Assembly (NCBI GenBank): GCA_958496175.1
Contig: OY292280.1
Coordinates: 21,266,001-21,330,000 of the forward strand
Length of the DNA stretch: 64,000 nucleotides
Source of the DNA: Sisyra terminalis
Taxonomy: Eukaryota > Arthropoda > Insecta > Neuroptera > Sisyridae
Direction: 5' to 3'
Each line of letters begins with the position of its first letter. Positions within the stretch are counted from its first letter, which is position 1. The notes under the pieces are model-generated. The model was not told where the DNA came from. It made no database searches and saw only the letters and a program-made list of their open reading frames with translations. This document shows positions 50,446 through 62,815 of this stretch, in pieces. A program made the translations under genes and the position numbers.

Positions 50446-51241
50446 ATTGGTTCGAAAAAAACCTTTATTTAACGGTGTTACAGGCGATTGAAGATTGGAT
50501 GGTTTTATGATTTTTTCTGCCACATGGATTGTCGATTTCATCCCTTAAACGAGCTTTGTTTTCGAAATAATTAGCACAGCTTGTATGGGAGGACTTAAAC
50601 TTTCTGTTTGGATTTCTCCATTGTAAGTTTGTTCAATTTTTACCAGTTTCCATGTAGTCAATTGCATCTCTTATATGTGAAAAATCAAAAGCAGTAAGTT
50701 CATAATTCAGTTTTTAAATTATTGTTTTTTTTTACTAACAAATCTAATTTGTTGACAATTCGAATTGTTTAGAATTTTAAATTAAGACAACGCCAAAATG
50801 CATTCGACTTTTGTTGGAAGCTATGAGTACATCCACCTGACTCATAGGTGGCACTAAAAACTTAAGGTGGTTCAATTGACATACATGTCGAAAGTTCACA
50901 CGTTGTAGCATAGATGGAGGTACGATACATGTCAATGTGACAGCTTATTTTTGAAAGTTATTAGTTCTTAATTGACTTTAGTTTATCCAATTAAATTGAA
51001 TATTTTATGTTATGGTTGTTTGAGCTGATGGCCAATGTTACATTTTAACTTCATAAAATCAGAATCGAATTAAATAAATGTGAAACAGATAATGTTTATT
51101 GTGAAATTGTAGGTATGGACGCAATGTTTATATGAGATTATATGTACTTTCTGTTACTTTGGTAGATATTTTCCAACGTTTAACTAACTAATGAACGACA
51201 AAAATGTATTTTTAAAATATATTTAAAAATAATTCATTCAG

Positions 51242-51395
51242 AGAAGAATCTAATCAAATAATCTGCAAATGTAAGCCACTGGGAGTGCAGCTTAAGTATT
51301 GTGAATATCAGAAGAATATATCAATCCACGGGATAAACAGGAAGATAATAAAAGATCAGGTTTTGATCACCGAATTAGGCATAATAGCGACTTAA
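51242..51395 (+). pseudogene. Exon-like open frame, truncated (unit D')
   Basis: Same 50-codon piece after AATTCATTCAG as in A, with the early TAA at 51393-51395. Confidence 0.35.
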
Positions 51396-51433
51396 ACCAT
51401 GGTTGTAATTGAAAGTCCTCCTCATGGAGAGCT

Positions 51434-51550
51434 GATTTTTGCAATACAGTTAAGAATGACTCAATTTTAAATGGCAGCAATTTTCTGCGAAAGAAAACCA
51501 TCTCTTATATCCTTTTTATGTACTTGAAAATTGTCCTTTTTGAAACTTTG
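51434..51550 (-). repeat. Relic satellite segment inside unit D'
   Basis: Reverse-orientation equivalent of the relic in A. Confidence 0.85.
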
Positions 51551-51733
51551 AAAAAACAGCCCTTATCAGGAAAAGCAATCTTGCAACTTTGTTAATAAAT
51601 GCAGAAGTTTAGCAACCATTGTTTCATTATGGAAATTATGTAAATGGGCTGCGCCATATGTTCCCCAGTCTACATGTTAATGTCCCTAAAAAAATACAAT
51701 TTGTTTAAATATTAATAAAATATATTTTTACAG

Positions 51734-51979
51734 ATCCATACCAAGACATACTAAGAATCTGAGGCCCAAGACATTGTTTTTGCGCTGAAGAAAGTATCAT
51801 CATTTTGGGAGATAAATGATTGGTAAGTCGCTGTACTTTTGAGACCTCCAAGTATTTTATTATTGATTTTTGATTATTTATTGATCTTTTCGTTCCAGAA
51901 GAAGCTGACCAATGACAACGGAGAATTATTCATTGGAGTTGAGATGTTCATCATTTCCGAATGGACGTTTGAGGAATAA
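51734..51979 (+). pseudogene. Exon-like pair (unit D'), first piece disrupted
   Basis: The first piece (51734-51822) is 7 bp longer than in A through rearrangement near its start (CATACCAAGACATACTAAG), which breaks its frame. The GTAAGT donor is kept. The second piece (51899-51979) is intact: KKLTNDNGELFIGVEMFI.. to TAA. Confidence 0.4.
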
Positions 51980-52781
51980 ATGCGGATCTTTGGAGAATCA
52001 TCCATCAAATTCATAAAGGATATCATTTCCACAATTGATATCTACCGAGAAGATCACTAATGGATTTACTACAACAATCTGTGCTGTAAATTGTGTTTTA
52101 ATAATTCAGTGAATGTGAAGTTATAAAGTGGTTTAAGTGATAAAGTGGTTTAAGTGATAAATAGTGAAAATATCTGTAAATCAAGAAAATTTTACTAACT
52201 TTATATTTCTATATGATTTTAATAATTGATACTTTTACATAAGTTATATAAACTATTGTAATTATGGAAAAACTAATATTGTAATTTATTATAAACTGTA
52301 TTGATATTTAACATTAATAAATTTATGTTAATTGAACATATTGTTTCAATTTGATTTTCCGCACCCATCCTCCTGAATTTTATATTTCAGGGTTAAGATA
52401 CAAAGAAAAGTTAAGATAATGCAACGATTAGGTAAGTAAGGTAAGTTCAATATTTTTCGATAGATTATCGAATAATACGATAAAGACAATATCGAAAAAT
52501 ATCTTAACTTTTTGATTTCCTTATCGATTTTTTTTATATATACATTTTAATTTTCATAAGAAATTCTTTTGAAATACAAATGTTGTTTTTTTCGAAAAAA
52601 AGGATCAAGGACCTTAAAATGTTGCAATGTTTTTAGTAAAATTTTCCAACTTTAACATGGAGCAGCTATGGTTAAAATATTTTTGGAAAATTCCAACTCC
52701 ATCGATCGAATTTTTTTTTCATTTTTCCAAAAATCTCATAAGAATTGTTTATGTATGAGTTTTAAGGTCATTTACATATAT

Positions 52782-52864
52782 CATCTGATAGCCGAGTCGT
52801 CTTGGTCGCCGTTGCTGTTGTTCGGAGTCGAGGTCCCTGGTTCGCATCCCGATTGGTCCCGGAT
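52782..52864 (+). pseudogene. tRNA-derived module I (unit D')
   Basis: TAGCCGAGTCGTCTTGG at 52789-52805 and GGTTCGCATCCC at 52839-52850, on the plus strand because the unit is reversed. Confidence 0.75.
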
Positions 52865-53050
52865 TTTTATAATTTCTAATAATTGATTTCTATTCCTTAC
52901 AGCTTATAATATATCTAATTAACATTAATTCCTCATTCCAGACATTGTATCATCGAAATATTCGATCGAACAGTTCTAACCTTTCGGGGTTCGAAATGAT
53001 CGATCGATGATGCTATATATTTTTCATTTTATTTTTGCTCAATGGTTTTG

Positions 53051-53108
53051 TGACGTCACTCTTTTCATATATATGACGTCACACATACGTCGCCCCCCAA
53101 TGACGTCA
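53051..53108. promoter_or_regulatory. TGACGTCA cluster in unit D'
   Basis: Three perfect TGACGTCA sites. The neighbouring GCGACG region reads CGTCGCCCCCC here. Confidence 0.45.
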
Positions 53109-53806
53109 TTCCCGAAAAATTACCGAATTTTCGATTTTCGGGAAGTAGGACTCTGGGAATGGCTTAGTTACGTCACGGGAGGCCTAAAAAACATATCCTG
53201 AAGTCAATTTTTTCGTTTTTTTTTTTTTGGGGGGGAACCTCGAATTTTCGAATTTAGTGAAATGGGATTTCGGGAATGGCTTAGTTACGCTCCGAGAAGC
53301 CTAAATATCATTTTTAATTATATAATTTTTCATTTTTTGGCGAAAAATTTTTGGGCCGGTTTTCTAAAAAATCCCAAAAGTAGGCCTAAATTGGCGTTTT
53401 TTTTCACTTTTTCCAACTTTAAAGCCATTTGTAGCGATAACTATCGATCGTAGGGTAACGATAGTAGGCTCATTCGATAGCGCTTGAATTACTCTATCGA
53501 TGGTATAAATTTGGTCCCGGAAAAGCTTAAGGGGAAAAACTTTTTTTTTTCTCTTCAGAGAAATTTTATTTCGTCGACCAAATGTACGTCGATTTTTTTC
53601 AAAAAAATGTTAGTCGAATTTCTCGAAGTAATTCACACCGTAGCAATATTACGTTACGATCGAAACAAAAATCCAATAAAACCTAAAGTTTTCGATATCG
53701 TTAATGGTTTTTTCGATATTTAAAATTCACCTATTGTGCTAGCTAATGCTATTTAAATACAAATTTGTTTTCTTGAAAAAAAGGATCAAGGACCTAAAAG
53801 TTTTCC

Positions 53807-53986
53807 AATGTGGATTCACATCTTTTCCGATCGTAACATGGAGCACCTATGGTTAAATTTTTTCCGGAAAATTCCATGAAAATCGTTCTGGTGACCATTT
53901 GATCAAAAGATTTAATTGGAATTTTCCGGCAAAATTTTAACCTTAGAAGCTCCATGTTACGATCGGAAAAGATGACTGACAGCATT
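53807..53986. repeat. Palindromic spacer between D' and E
   Basis: CTTTTCCGATCGTAACATGG near 53821 is mirrored by CCATGTTACGATCGGAAAAG near 53953. The arms continue inward through GGTTAAATTTTTTCCGGAAAATTCC and its near-complement, leaving a loop of about 40 nt (53876-53916). CATGGAGCACCTATGGTTAA is a diverged form of the CATGGAGCAGCTATGGTTAA motif found inside the units (minus strand), so the spacer is unit-derived. Confidence 0.85.
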
Positions 53987-54684
53987 GGAAATTTTTTAGG
54001 CCCTTGATCCTTTTTTTTAAGAAAACAAATTTGTATTTAAATAGCATTAGCTAGCACAATAGGTGAATTTTAAATATCGAAAAAACCATTAACGATATCG
54101 AAAACTTTTGGTTTTATTGGATTTTTGTTTCGATCGTAACGTAATATAGCTATGGTGTGAATTTCATCGAGAAATTCGACAAACATTTTTTTGAAAAAAA
54201 TCGACGTACATTTGGTCGACGAAATAAAATTTCTCAGGAGTGGAAAAAAAAAGTTTTTTCCCTTAAGCTTTTCCGGGACCAAATTTACACCATCGATAGA
54301 GTAATTCAAGAGCTATCGAATGAGCCTACTATCGTTATCCCACGATCGATAGTTATCGCTCAAAATGGCTTTAAAGTTGGAAAAAGTGAAAAAAAACGCC
54401 AATTTAGGCCTACTTTTGGGATTTTTTAGAAAACCGGCCAAAAAATATTTCGCCAAAAAATGAAAAATTATATAATTAAAAATTATATTTAGGCTTTTCG
54501 GAGCGTAACTAAGCCATTCCCGAAATCCCATTTCACTAAATTCGAAAATTCGAGGTCCCCCCCCAAAAAAAAAAACGAAAAAATTGACTTCAGGATATGT
54601 TTTTTAGGCCTCCCGTGACGTAACTAAGCCATTCTCCGAATTCTACTTCCCGAAAATTCGTTCATTTTTCGAATTTTTCGGGAA

Positions 54685-54745
54685 TGACGTCATTGGGTGG
54701 TGACGTATGTGTGAAGTCATATATATATGAAAATGAGTGACGTCA
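54685..54745. promoter_or_regulatory. TGACGTCA cluster in unit E
   Basis: Outer two TGACGTCA sites kept; the middle one is changed to TGAAGTCA. Confidence 0.4.
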
Positions 54746-54935
54746 CAAAACCACTGAGCAAAAATAAAATGATAAATATATTGCATCATCGATCGATCGA
54801 TCATTTCCAACCCCGAAAGGCTGGAACTGTTCGATCGAATATTTCGATGATACAATGTCTGGAATGAGGAATTAATGTTAATTAGTTATATTATAAACTG
54901 TAAGGAAGAGAAATCAATTATTAGAAAATATAAAA

Positions 54936-55018
54936 ATCCGGGACCAATCGGGATGCGAACCAGGGACCTCGACTCCGAACAACAGCAACGGCGACCAAGA
55001 CGACTCGGCTATCAGATG
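54936..55018 (-). pseudogene. tRNA-derived module I (unit E)
   Basis: GGTTCGCATCCC (54950-54961) and TAGCCGAGTCG on the minus strand. Confidence 0.75.
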
Positions 55019-55807
55019 ATATATGTAAATGACCTTAAAACTCATACATAAACAATTCTTATGAGATTTTTGGAAAATTGAAAAAATATTTCGATCGAAG
55101 GAGTTGGAATTTTCCAAAAACCTTATAACCATAGCTGCTCCATGTTAAAGTTGGAAAATTTTACTAAAAACATTGCAACATTTTAAGATCCTTGATCCTT
55201 TTTGTCGACAAAAACCAATTTGTATTTCAAAAGAGTTTCTTCAGAAAATTAAAATTTATATATAATGAAAAATCGATAAGGACTTCAAAAAGTTGAGATA
55301 TTTTTCGATATTGGCTTTATCGAATTATTCGATAATCTATCGAATAATATTGAACTTACCTTACTTACCTCTTCGTTGCATTATCTTAACTTTTCTTTGT
55401 ATCTTAACTCTGAAATATAAAATTCAAGAGGATTGGTGCGGAAAAACGAATTGAAAAAATATATTCAATTAAAATAAATTTATTAATATTAAATATCAAT
55501 TCAGTTTATAATAAATTACAATATTATTTTCTCCATTATTACAATAGTTTATATAATTTATGTAAAAGTATCAATTATTATAATCATATAGAAATATAAA
55601 GTTAATACAATTTTCTTGATTTTTCAGATATTTTCACTATTTATCACTTAAACCACTTTATCACTTTACATTCACTGAATTATTAAAACACAATTTACAG
55701 CACAGATTGTTGTTGTAAATCCATTAGTGATCTTCTTGGAAGATATCAATTGTGGAAATGATATCCCACAGGAATTTGCTTGATGATACTCCAACGATCC
55801 ACATTTA

Positions 55808-56043
55808 TTACTCAAACGTCCATTTGGAAATGATGAACATCTCAACTCCAATTAATAATTCCCCGTTGTCATCGGTCAGCTTCTTCTGGAACGAAAAGAT
55901 CAATAAATAATCAAAAATCAATAATAAAATATTTGGAGGTCTCAAAAGTACAGCGACTTACCAATCATTTATCTCCCAAAATGATGATACATTCTTCAGC
56001 GCAAAAACAATGTCTTGGTCCTTAGTTTCTTGGTAATTTGGAT
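55808..56043 (-). pseudogene. Exon-like pair (unit E)
   Basis: 82-bp piece at 55962-56043, GTAAGT donor, 76-bp gap, then a second piece at 55808-55885 one codon shorter than in A, because TTTGAGTAA replaces TTTGAGGAATAA. It starts KKLTDDNGELLIGVEMFI. Confidence 0.4.
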
Positions 56044-56225
56044 CTGTAAAAATATATTTCATTAATATTTAAACAAACTATACTTTCTAGGGACATTAAC
56101 TTGAATACTGGGGAACATATGGCGCAGCCCATTTACATAATTTCCATAATGAAACAATGGTTGCTAAACTTCTGCATTTATTATCAAAGTTGCAAGATTG
56201 CTTTTCCTGATAAGGGCTGTTTTTC

Positions 56226-56341
56226 CAAAGTTTCAAAAAGGACAATTTTCAAGTACATAAAAAGGATATAAGAGATGGTTTTCTTTCGCAGAAAATTGCT
56301 GCCATTTAAAATTGAATCATTCTTAACTGTATTGCAAAAAT
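56226..56341 (+). repeat. Relic satellite segment inside unit E
   Basis: As in A, with TTTCGCAGAAAATTG shared with D'. Confidence 0.85.
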
Positions 56342-56380
56342 CAGCTCTCCATGAGGAGGACTTTCAATTACAACCATGGT

Positions 56381-56534
56381 TTAAGTCGCTATTATGCCTA
56401 ATTCGGTGATCAAAACCTGATCTTTTATTATCTTCCTGTTTATCCCGTGGATTGATATATTCTTCTGATATTCACAATACTTAAGCTGCACTCCCAGTGG
56501 CTTACATTTGCAGATTATTTGATTAGATTCTTCT
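56381..56534 (-). pseudogene. Exon-like open frame, truncated (unit E)
   Basis: 50-codon version with the early TAA at 56381-56383, as in A, B and D'. Confidence 0.35.
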
Positions 56535-57300
56535 CTGAATGAATTATTTTTAAATATATTTTAAAAATTCAATTTTGTCGTTCATTAGTTAGTTAAACGT
56601 TGGAAAATATCTACAAAAGTAACAGAAAGTACATATAACCTCATATAAACATTGCGCCCATACCGACAATTTTACAATAAATATTACCTGTTTCACATTT
56701 ATTTATTCGATTTTGATTTTATGAAGTTAAAATGTAACATTGGCCATCAGATCAAACAACCATAACATTAAATATTAAATTTATTTGGATAAACTAAAGT
56801 CAATTATGAACTAATAACTTTCAAAAATTAGCTGTCGCATTGACATGTATCGTATCTCCACCTATGCTAGAACGTGTGAACTCTTGACATGTATGTCAAT
56901 TGAACCACCTTAAGTTTTTAGTGCCACCTGTGAGTCAGTTGGATGTACTCATAGCTTCCAACAAAATACGAATCGCATTTTGGCGTTGTCTTAATTCAAA
57001 ATTCTAAACAATTCGAATTGTCAATACATAAGAAATGTTAGAAATAAGCAATAAATTTAAAAATTAAATATAATTACTTACTGCTTTTGATTTTTCACAC
57101 ATAAGAGATGAAATTGAGTAGGAAATTGAATATGAAATAAAGGCATGCCAATCGAAAACTTAAGTTCATCCGTACATGCTGGGCAAATTTTTCCGAAAAC
57201 CAAGCTCGTTTAAGGGATGACCGCGGCAATTTGGTGACGTTATGGCATTATTTCTAGACTTAAAAAAATATAAATAAATTATGAAAAAAAAAATATGACA

Positions 57301-57368
57301 TTTTCGAGGTTCGAACCCGGAGATTGTTGCTTTAGATTCTCTCAACATATCCACTCGGCTACAACTGC
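57301..57368 (-). pseudogene. tRNA-derived module II (unit E)
   Basis: GGTTCGAACC at 57308-57317 and TAGCCGAGTGG 44 nt upstream on the minus strand; C-type sequence. Confidence 0.75.
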
Positions 57369-58079
57369 ACGTGTTTGCATTAAATAAAAACTTATATATA
57401 AATATTTCTCAGATCACAAAATTCAATTTTCTTTCGGGATCGAAATATTTGAAATTTTCCAAAACAAATTGAAACCATAGCTGCTACATAATACTTCCGG
57501 AAAATGTGTCAATATACATAGTAACATTTTGATGTTTTTCCCCATTTTTTTCGATATTTAAAATTCTAAGAAACGGTAATGCATTGTTGTCGTATGAACA
57601 AATATGTACTGCTCTTCTTTAAAGTAAATCAAAACCAACTATCAAATTTAAGAATTTAATTCCGCAAAAAGAAAACAAAATAAGTTTTCTCGTAAATTCC
57701 AATAAGATATTCAACTCTTTTGTTGTTGTTGTACTATATTTGTACAATAACATAGGAAATAATATGAGAAATATCGTGAAAAATCATATAGTTTGGAAGG
57801 CAATCTGCTTACACCAATGTACAAACAAAATAAATGGTTGCATAAATGCTGCATTTAATAACATTTCTCGGGTAATTTTAGGGCTGCTTTATGGTTTAAT
57901 TTGAAATTTGTATGGGTTATTTGAAATTTTTCATAAAAATATAAGTCCATCCGTACATGCTGTGCAAATTTTTCCGAAAACAAACCACATTTAAGGGATG
58001 AAATCGACAATCAAAGTGGCAGAAGAAATCATCAAACTTCAAGGGTTTGTAACGTCAAGGGATCAAATAAGGGATGGTT

Positions 58080-58114
58080 TTCGATCCAGATAAAGTTTCG
58101 GGTTCGTAACAATG
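58080..58114 (+). pseudogene. Decayed third tRNA-like module (unit E)
   Basis: B-box remnant GGGTTCGTAAC from 58100. Confidence 0.5.
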
Positions 58115-58755
58115 TATTAAACGATAATATAACAATCTATTTCAAATTCGAGAAAAGAAAATTATTCACCAAAATAAACCGTGGGTTAACCATCGTTAAT
58201 TATCACGAAAATCGTAAACTTTATAAATAAATTGTTAAACAATGTCCTTACGTGAGGAGTGGAGTGAAAATTTTTTTATCCTGAGCGCAAAAGGACAACC
58301 GCAATATCGTTTCAAACTTTCAAAAAGGACAATTTTCTAATGCATAAAAAGGACATAAGGGATGTTTTCCTCACTAAATTAAAGTTGAATATTATAAACT
58401 AAACCATTCTTAACCACTATGCATAAAATAAAAAGCATTTGTTACGTACATCTTTGGAAAATTGAAACTGGAAATTAAATTGATGAAAGTCTATGCGAAA
58501 AAATTCGACTGATATTGGGTCATTTAAAGAAGGTGACTTTTCATTATGAGGTCTAGTTTTCTCAACGGATTCTGAATTAAGGCTATCAAGTGAAATATAA
58601 TAGGAAATCAATTTTGTCCTGTGTGCCAAAAGACACCCGCAATATCGTTTCAAACTTTCAAAAAGGACAATTTTCTAATGCATAAAAAGGACATAAGGGA
58701 TGTTTTCCTTCACTAAATTAAAGTTGAATATTATAAACTAAACCATTCTTAACCA

Positions 58756-60109
58756 CTATGCAAAAAATAAAAAGCATTTGTTACGTATATCTTTGGAAAA
58801 TTGAAACAGGAAATTAAATTGTTGAAAGTCTAAGCGAAAAAATTCGACTGATATTGGGTCATTTAAAGAAGGTGCCATTTCATTATGAGGTCTAGTTTTC
58901 TCAACGGATTTTGAATTAAGGCTATCAAGTGAAATATAATAGGAAAACAATTTTGTCCTGTGTACCAAAAGACACCCGCAATATCGTTTCAAACTTTCAA
59001 AAAGGACAATTTTCTAATGCATAAATTGGACATAAGGGATGTTTTCCTCACTAAATTAAAGTTGAATATTATAAACTAAACCATTCTTAACCACTATGCA
59101 AAAAATAAAAAGCATTTGTTACGTATATCTATGGAAAATTGAAACTGGAAATTAAATTGTTGAAAGTCTAAGCGAAAAAATTCGACTGATATTGGGTCAC
59201 TTAAAGAAGGTGACTTTTCATTATGAGGTCTAGTTTTCTCAACGGATTTTGAATTAAGGCTATCAAGTGAAATATAATAGGAAAAAAATTTTGTCCTGTG
59301 TGCCAAAAGACACCCGCAATATCGTTTCAAACTTTCAAAAAGGACAATTTTCTAATGCATAAAAAGGACATAAGGGATGTTTTCCTTCACTAAATTAAAG
59401 TTGAATATTATAAACTAAACCATTCTTAACCACTATGCAAAAAATAAAAAGCATTTGTTACGTATATCTTTGGAAAATTGAAACAGGAAATTAAATTGTT
59501 GAAAGTCTAAGCGAAAAAATTCGACTGATATTGGGTCATTTAAAGAAGGTGCCATTTCATTATGAGGTCTAGTTTTCTCAACGGATTTTGAATTAAGGCT
59601 ATCAAGTGAAATATAATAGGAAAACAATTTTGTCCTGTGTACCAAAAGACACCCGCAATATCGTTTCAAACTTTCAAAAAGGACAATTTTCTAATGCATA
59701 AATTGGACATAAGGGATGTTTTCCTCACTAAATTAAAGTTGAATATTATAAACTAAACCATTCTTAACCACTATGCAAAAAATAAAAAGCATTTGTTACG
59801 TATATCTTTGGAAAATTGAAACTGGAAATTAAATTGTTGAAAGTCTATGCGAAAAAATTCGACTGATATTGGGTCATTTAAAGAAGGTGACTTTTCATTA
59901 TGAGGTCTAGTTTTCTCAACGGATTCTGAATTAATGCTATCAAGTGAAATATAATAGGAAAAAAATTTTGCCCTGTGTGCCAAAAGACACCCGCAATATC
60001 GTTTCAAACTTTCAAAAAGGACAATTTTCTAATGCATAGAAAGGACATAAGGGATGTTTTCCTCACTAAATTAATGTTGAATATTATAAACTAAACCATT
60101 CTTAACCAC
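58756..60109 (+). repeat. Duplicated 2-monomer repeat (677 bp x 2)
   Basis: The monomer at 58756 and that at 59433 share AAGGTGCCATTTC, GTGTACCAAAAG and GCATAAATTGG, which occur nowhere else in the window. The second monomer of each pair differs more. Confidence 0.8.
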
Positions 60110-62815
60110 TATGCAAAAAATAAAAAGCATTTGTTACGTATATCTTTGGAAAATTGAAACTGGAAATTAAATTGTTGAAAGTCTATGCGAAAAAATTCGA
60201 CTGATATTGGGTCATTTAAAGAAGGTGACTTTTCATTATGAGGTCTAGTTTTCTCAACGGATTCTGAATTAAAGCTATCAAGTGAAATATAATAGGAAAA
60301 CAATTTTGTCCTGTGTGCCAAAAGACACCCGCAATATCGTTTCAAACTTTCAAAAAGGACAATTTTCTAATGCATAAAAAGGACATAAGGGAAGTTTTCC
60401 TCACTAAATTATAGTTGAATATTATAAACTAAACCATTCTTAACCACTATGCAAAAAATAAAAAGCATTTTTTACGTATATCTTTGGAAAATTGAAACTG
60501 GAAATTAAATTGTTGAAAGTCTATGCGAAAAAATTTGACTGATATTGGGTCATTTAAAGAAGGTGCCTTTTCATTATGAGGTCTAGTTTTCTCAACGGAT
60601 TTTGAATTAAGGCTATCAAGTGAAATATAATAGGAAAAAAATTTTGCCCTGTGTGCCAAAAGACACCCGCAATATCGTTTCAAACTTTCAAAAAGGACAA
60701 TTTTCTAATGCATAGAAAGGACATAAGGGATGTTTTCCTCACTAAATTAATGTTGAATATTATAAACTAAACCATTCTTAACCACTATGCAAAAAATAAA
60801 AAGCATTTGTTACGTATATCTTTGGAAAATTGAAACTGGAAATTAAATTGTTGAAAGTCTATGCGAAAAAATTCGACTGATATTGGGTCATTTAAAGAAG
60901 GTGACTTTTCATTATGAGGTCAAGTTTTCTCAACGGATTTTGAATTAAGGCTATCAAATGAAATATAATAGGAAAAAAAATTTGTCCTGTGTGCCAAAAG
61001 ACACCCGCAATATCGTTTCAAACTTTCAAAAAGGACAATTTTCTAATGCATAAAAAGGACACACGGGATGTTTTCCTCACTAAATTAAAGTTGAATATTA
61101 TAAACTAAACCATTCTCAACCACTATGCAAAAAATAAAAAGCATTTGTAACGTATATCTTTAGAAAATTGAAACTGGAAATTAAATTGTTGAAAGTCTAT
61201 GCGAAAAAATTCGACTGATATTGGGTCATTTAAAGAAGGTGACTTTTCATTATGAGGTCTAGTTTTCTCAACGGATTTTGAAATAAGGCTATCAAGTGAA
61301 ATATAATAGGAAAAAAATTTTGTCCTGTGTGCCAAAAGACACTTGCAATATCGTTTCAAACTTTCAAAAAGGACAATTTTCTAATGCATAAAAAGGGCTT
61401 AAGGGATGTTTTCCATCACGAAATTAAAGTAGAATATTATAAACTAAACCATTCTTAACCACAATGCAAAAAATAAAAAGCATTTGTTACGTATATCTTT
61501 AGAAAATTGAAACTGGAAATTAAATTGTTGAAAGCCTATGCGAAAAAATTCGACTGATATTGGGTCATTTAAAGAAGGTGACTTTTCATTATGAGGTCTA
61601 GTTTTCTCAACGGATTCTGAATTAAAGCTATCAAGTGAAATATAATAGGAAAACAATTTTGTCCTGTGTGCCAAAAGACACCCGCAATATCGTTTCAAAC
61701 TTTCAAAAAGGACAATTTTCTAATGCATAAAAAGGACATAAGGGAAGTTTTCCTCACTAAATTATAGTTGAATATTATAAACTAAACCATTCTTAACCAC
61801 TATGCAAAAAATAAAAAGCATTTTTTACGTATATCTTTGGAAAATTGAAGCTGGAAATTAAATTGTTGAAAGTCTAAGCGAAAAAATTCGACAGATATAG
61901 GGTCACTTAAAGAGGGTGACTTTTCATTATGAGGTCTACTTTTCTCAACGGATTTAGAATTAAGGCTATCAAGTGAAATATAATAGGAAAAAAAATTTGT
62001 CCTGTGTGCCAAAAGACACCCGCAATATCGTTTCAAACTTTCAAAAAGGACAATTTTCTAATGCATAAAAAGGACATACGGGAGGTTTTCCTCACTAAAT
62101 TAAAGTTGAATATTATAAACTAAACCATTCTTAACCACTATGCAAAAAATAAAAAGCATTTGTAACGTATATCTTTAGAAAATTGAAACTGGAAATTAAA
62201 TTGTTGAAAGTCTATGCGAAAAAATTCGACTGATATTGGGTCATTTAAAGAAGGTGACTTTTCATTATGAGGTCAAGTTTTCTCAACGGATTTTGAATTA
62301 AGGCTATCAAATGAAATATAATAGGAAAAAAAATTTGTCCTGTGTGCCAAAAGACACCCGCAATATCGTTTCAAACTTTCAAAAAGGACAATTTTCTAAT
62401 GCATAAAAAGGACATACGGGATGTTTTCCTCACTAAATTAAAGTTGAATATTATAAACTAAACCATTCTTAACCACTATGCAAAAAATAAAAAGCATTTG
62501 TAACGTATATCTTTAGAAAATTGAAACTGGAAATTAAATTGTTGAAAGTCTATGCGAAAAAATTCGACTGATATTGGGTCATTTAAAGAAGGTGACTTTT
62601 CATTATGAGGTCTAGTTTTCTCAACGGATTTTGAAATAAGGCTATCAAGTGAAATATAATAGGAAAAAAATTTTGTCCTGTGTGCCAAAAGACACTTGCA
62701 ATATCGTTTCAAACTTTCAAAAAGGACAATTTTCTAATGCATAAAAAGGGCTTAAGGGATGTTTTCCATCACGAAATTAAAGTAGAATATTATAAACTAA
62801 ACCATTCTTAACCAC
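60109..62815 (+). repeat. Duplicated 4-monomer repeat (1353 bp x 2)
   Basis: Private variants recur with a shift of 1353 bp: AATTAAAGCTATC, GGGAAGTTTTCC with AAATTATAGTTG, GCATTTTTTACG, GAGGTCAAGTTTTC with CAAATGAAATA, GACACTTGCAATATCG, and GGGCTTAAGGG with CCATCACGAAA. The final monomer of the second copy has drifted to another variant (AATTGGAAATCAATTTAGTCC). Confidence 0.85.

Larger units (their letters stand above)
50446..53806 (-). repeat. Interspersed unit, copy D' (reversed)
   Basis: This is the unit in the opposite orientation: its left edge ends at 53806 (reverse of GGAAAACTTTTAGGTCC) and its right-hand block lies at 50446-50600. The part between the two 58-bp direct repeats, including tRNA-derived module II, is missing; one repeat block remains around 50530-50600. 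Sequence is mostly C-type with its own changes. With unit E it forms a long inverted repeat. Confidence 0.85.
50530..57240. repeat. Long inverted repeat (D'/E), arms about 3.3 kb
   Basis: The left arm (50530-53875) is unit D' plus half of the spacer. The right arm (53917 to about 57240) is the other half of the spacer plus unit E. The arms differ by substitutions and small indels throughout (for example a 7-bp difference in the exon-like piece, and loss of one 17-bp repeat in E), so this is a real, aged palindrome and not a fold-back sequencing artefact. Confidence 0.85.
53987..58299 (+). repeat. Interspersed 4.3-kb unit, copy E (mosaic)
   Basis: Full-length and forward. The left edge is diverged (GGAAATTTTTTAGGCCC) and touches the palindromic spacer, not satellite. 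The right junction to array 5 is the same as in A-C. It is A-like near 55430-55620 (CAAGAGGATTGGTGCGG, TATATTCAATTAAAATAAA) and C-like near 56935-57310 (GAGTCAGTTGG, TTTTCGAGGTTCG), and has private changes near 55700-55810. Confidence 0.87.

Noticed and set aside
50359..50541. 60-codon minus-strand frame beginning MKSTIHVAEK
   Set aside because: It runs from the right-hand block of D' into a diverged satellite monomer, so it is a chance frame across a repeat junction.
50446..57240. Palindrome as a fold-back sequencing artefact
   Set aside because: The arms differ by many substitutions and several indels, and D' has its own 0.7-kb deletion. A fold-back artefact would give identical arms.
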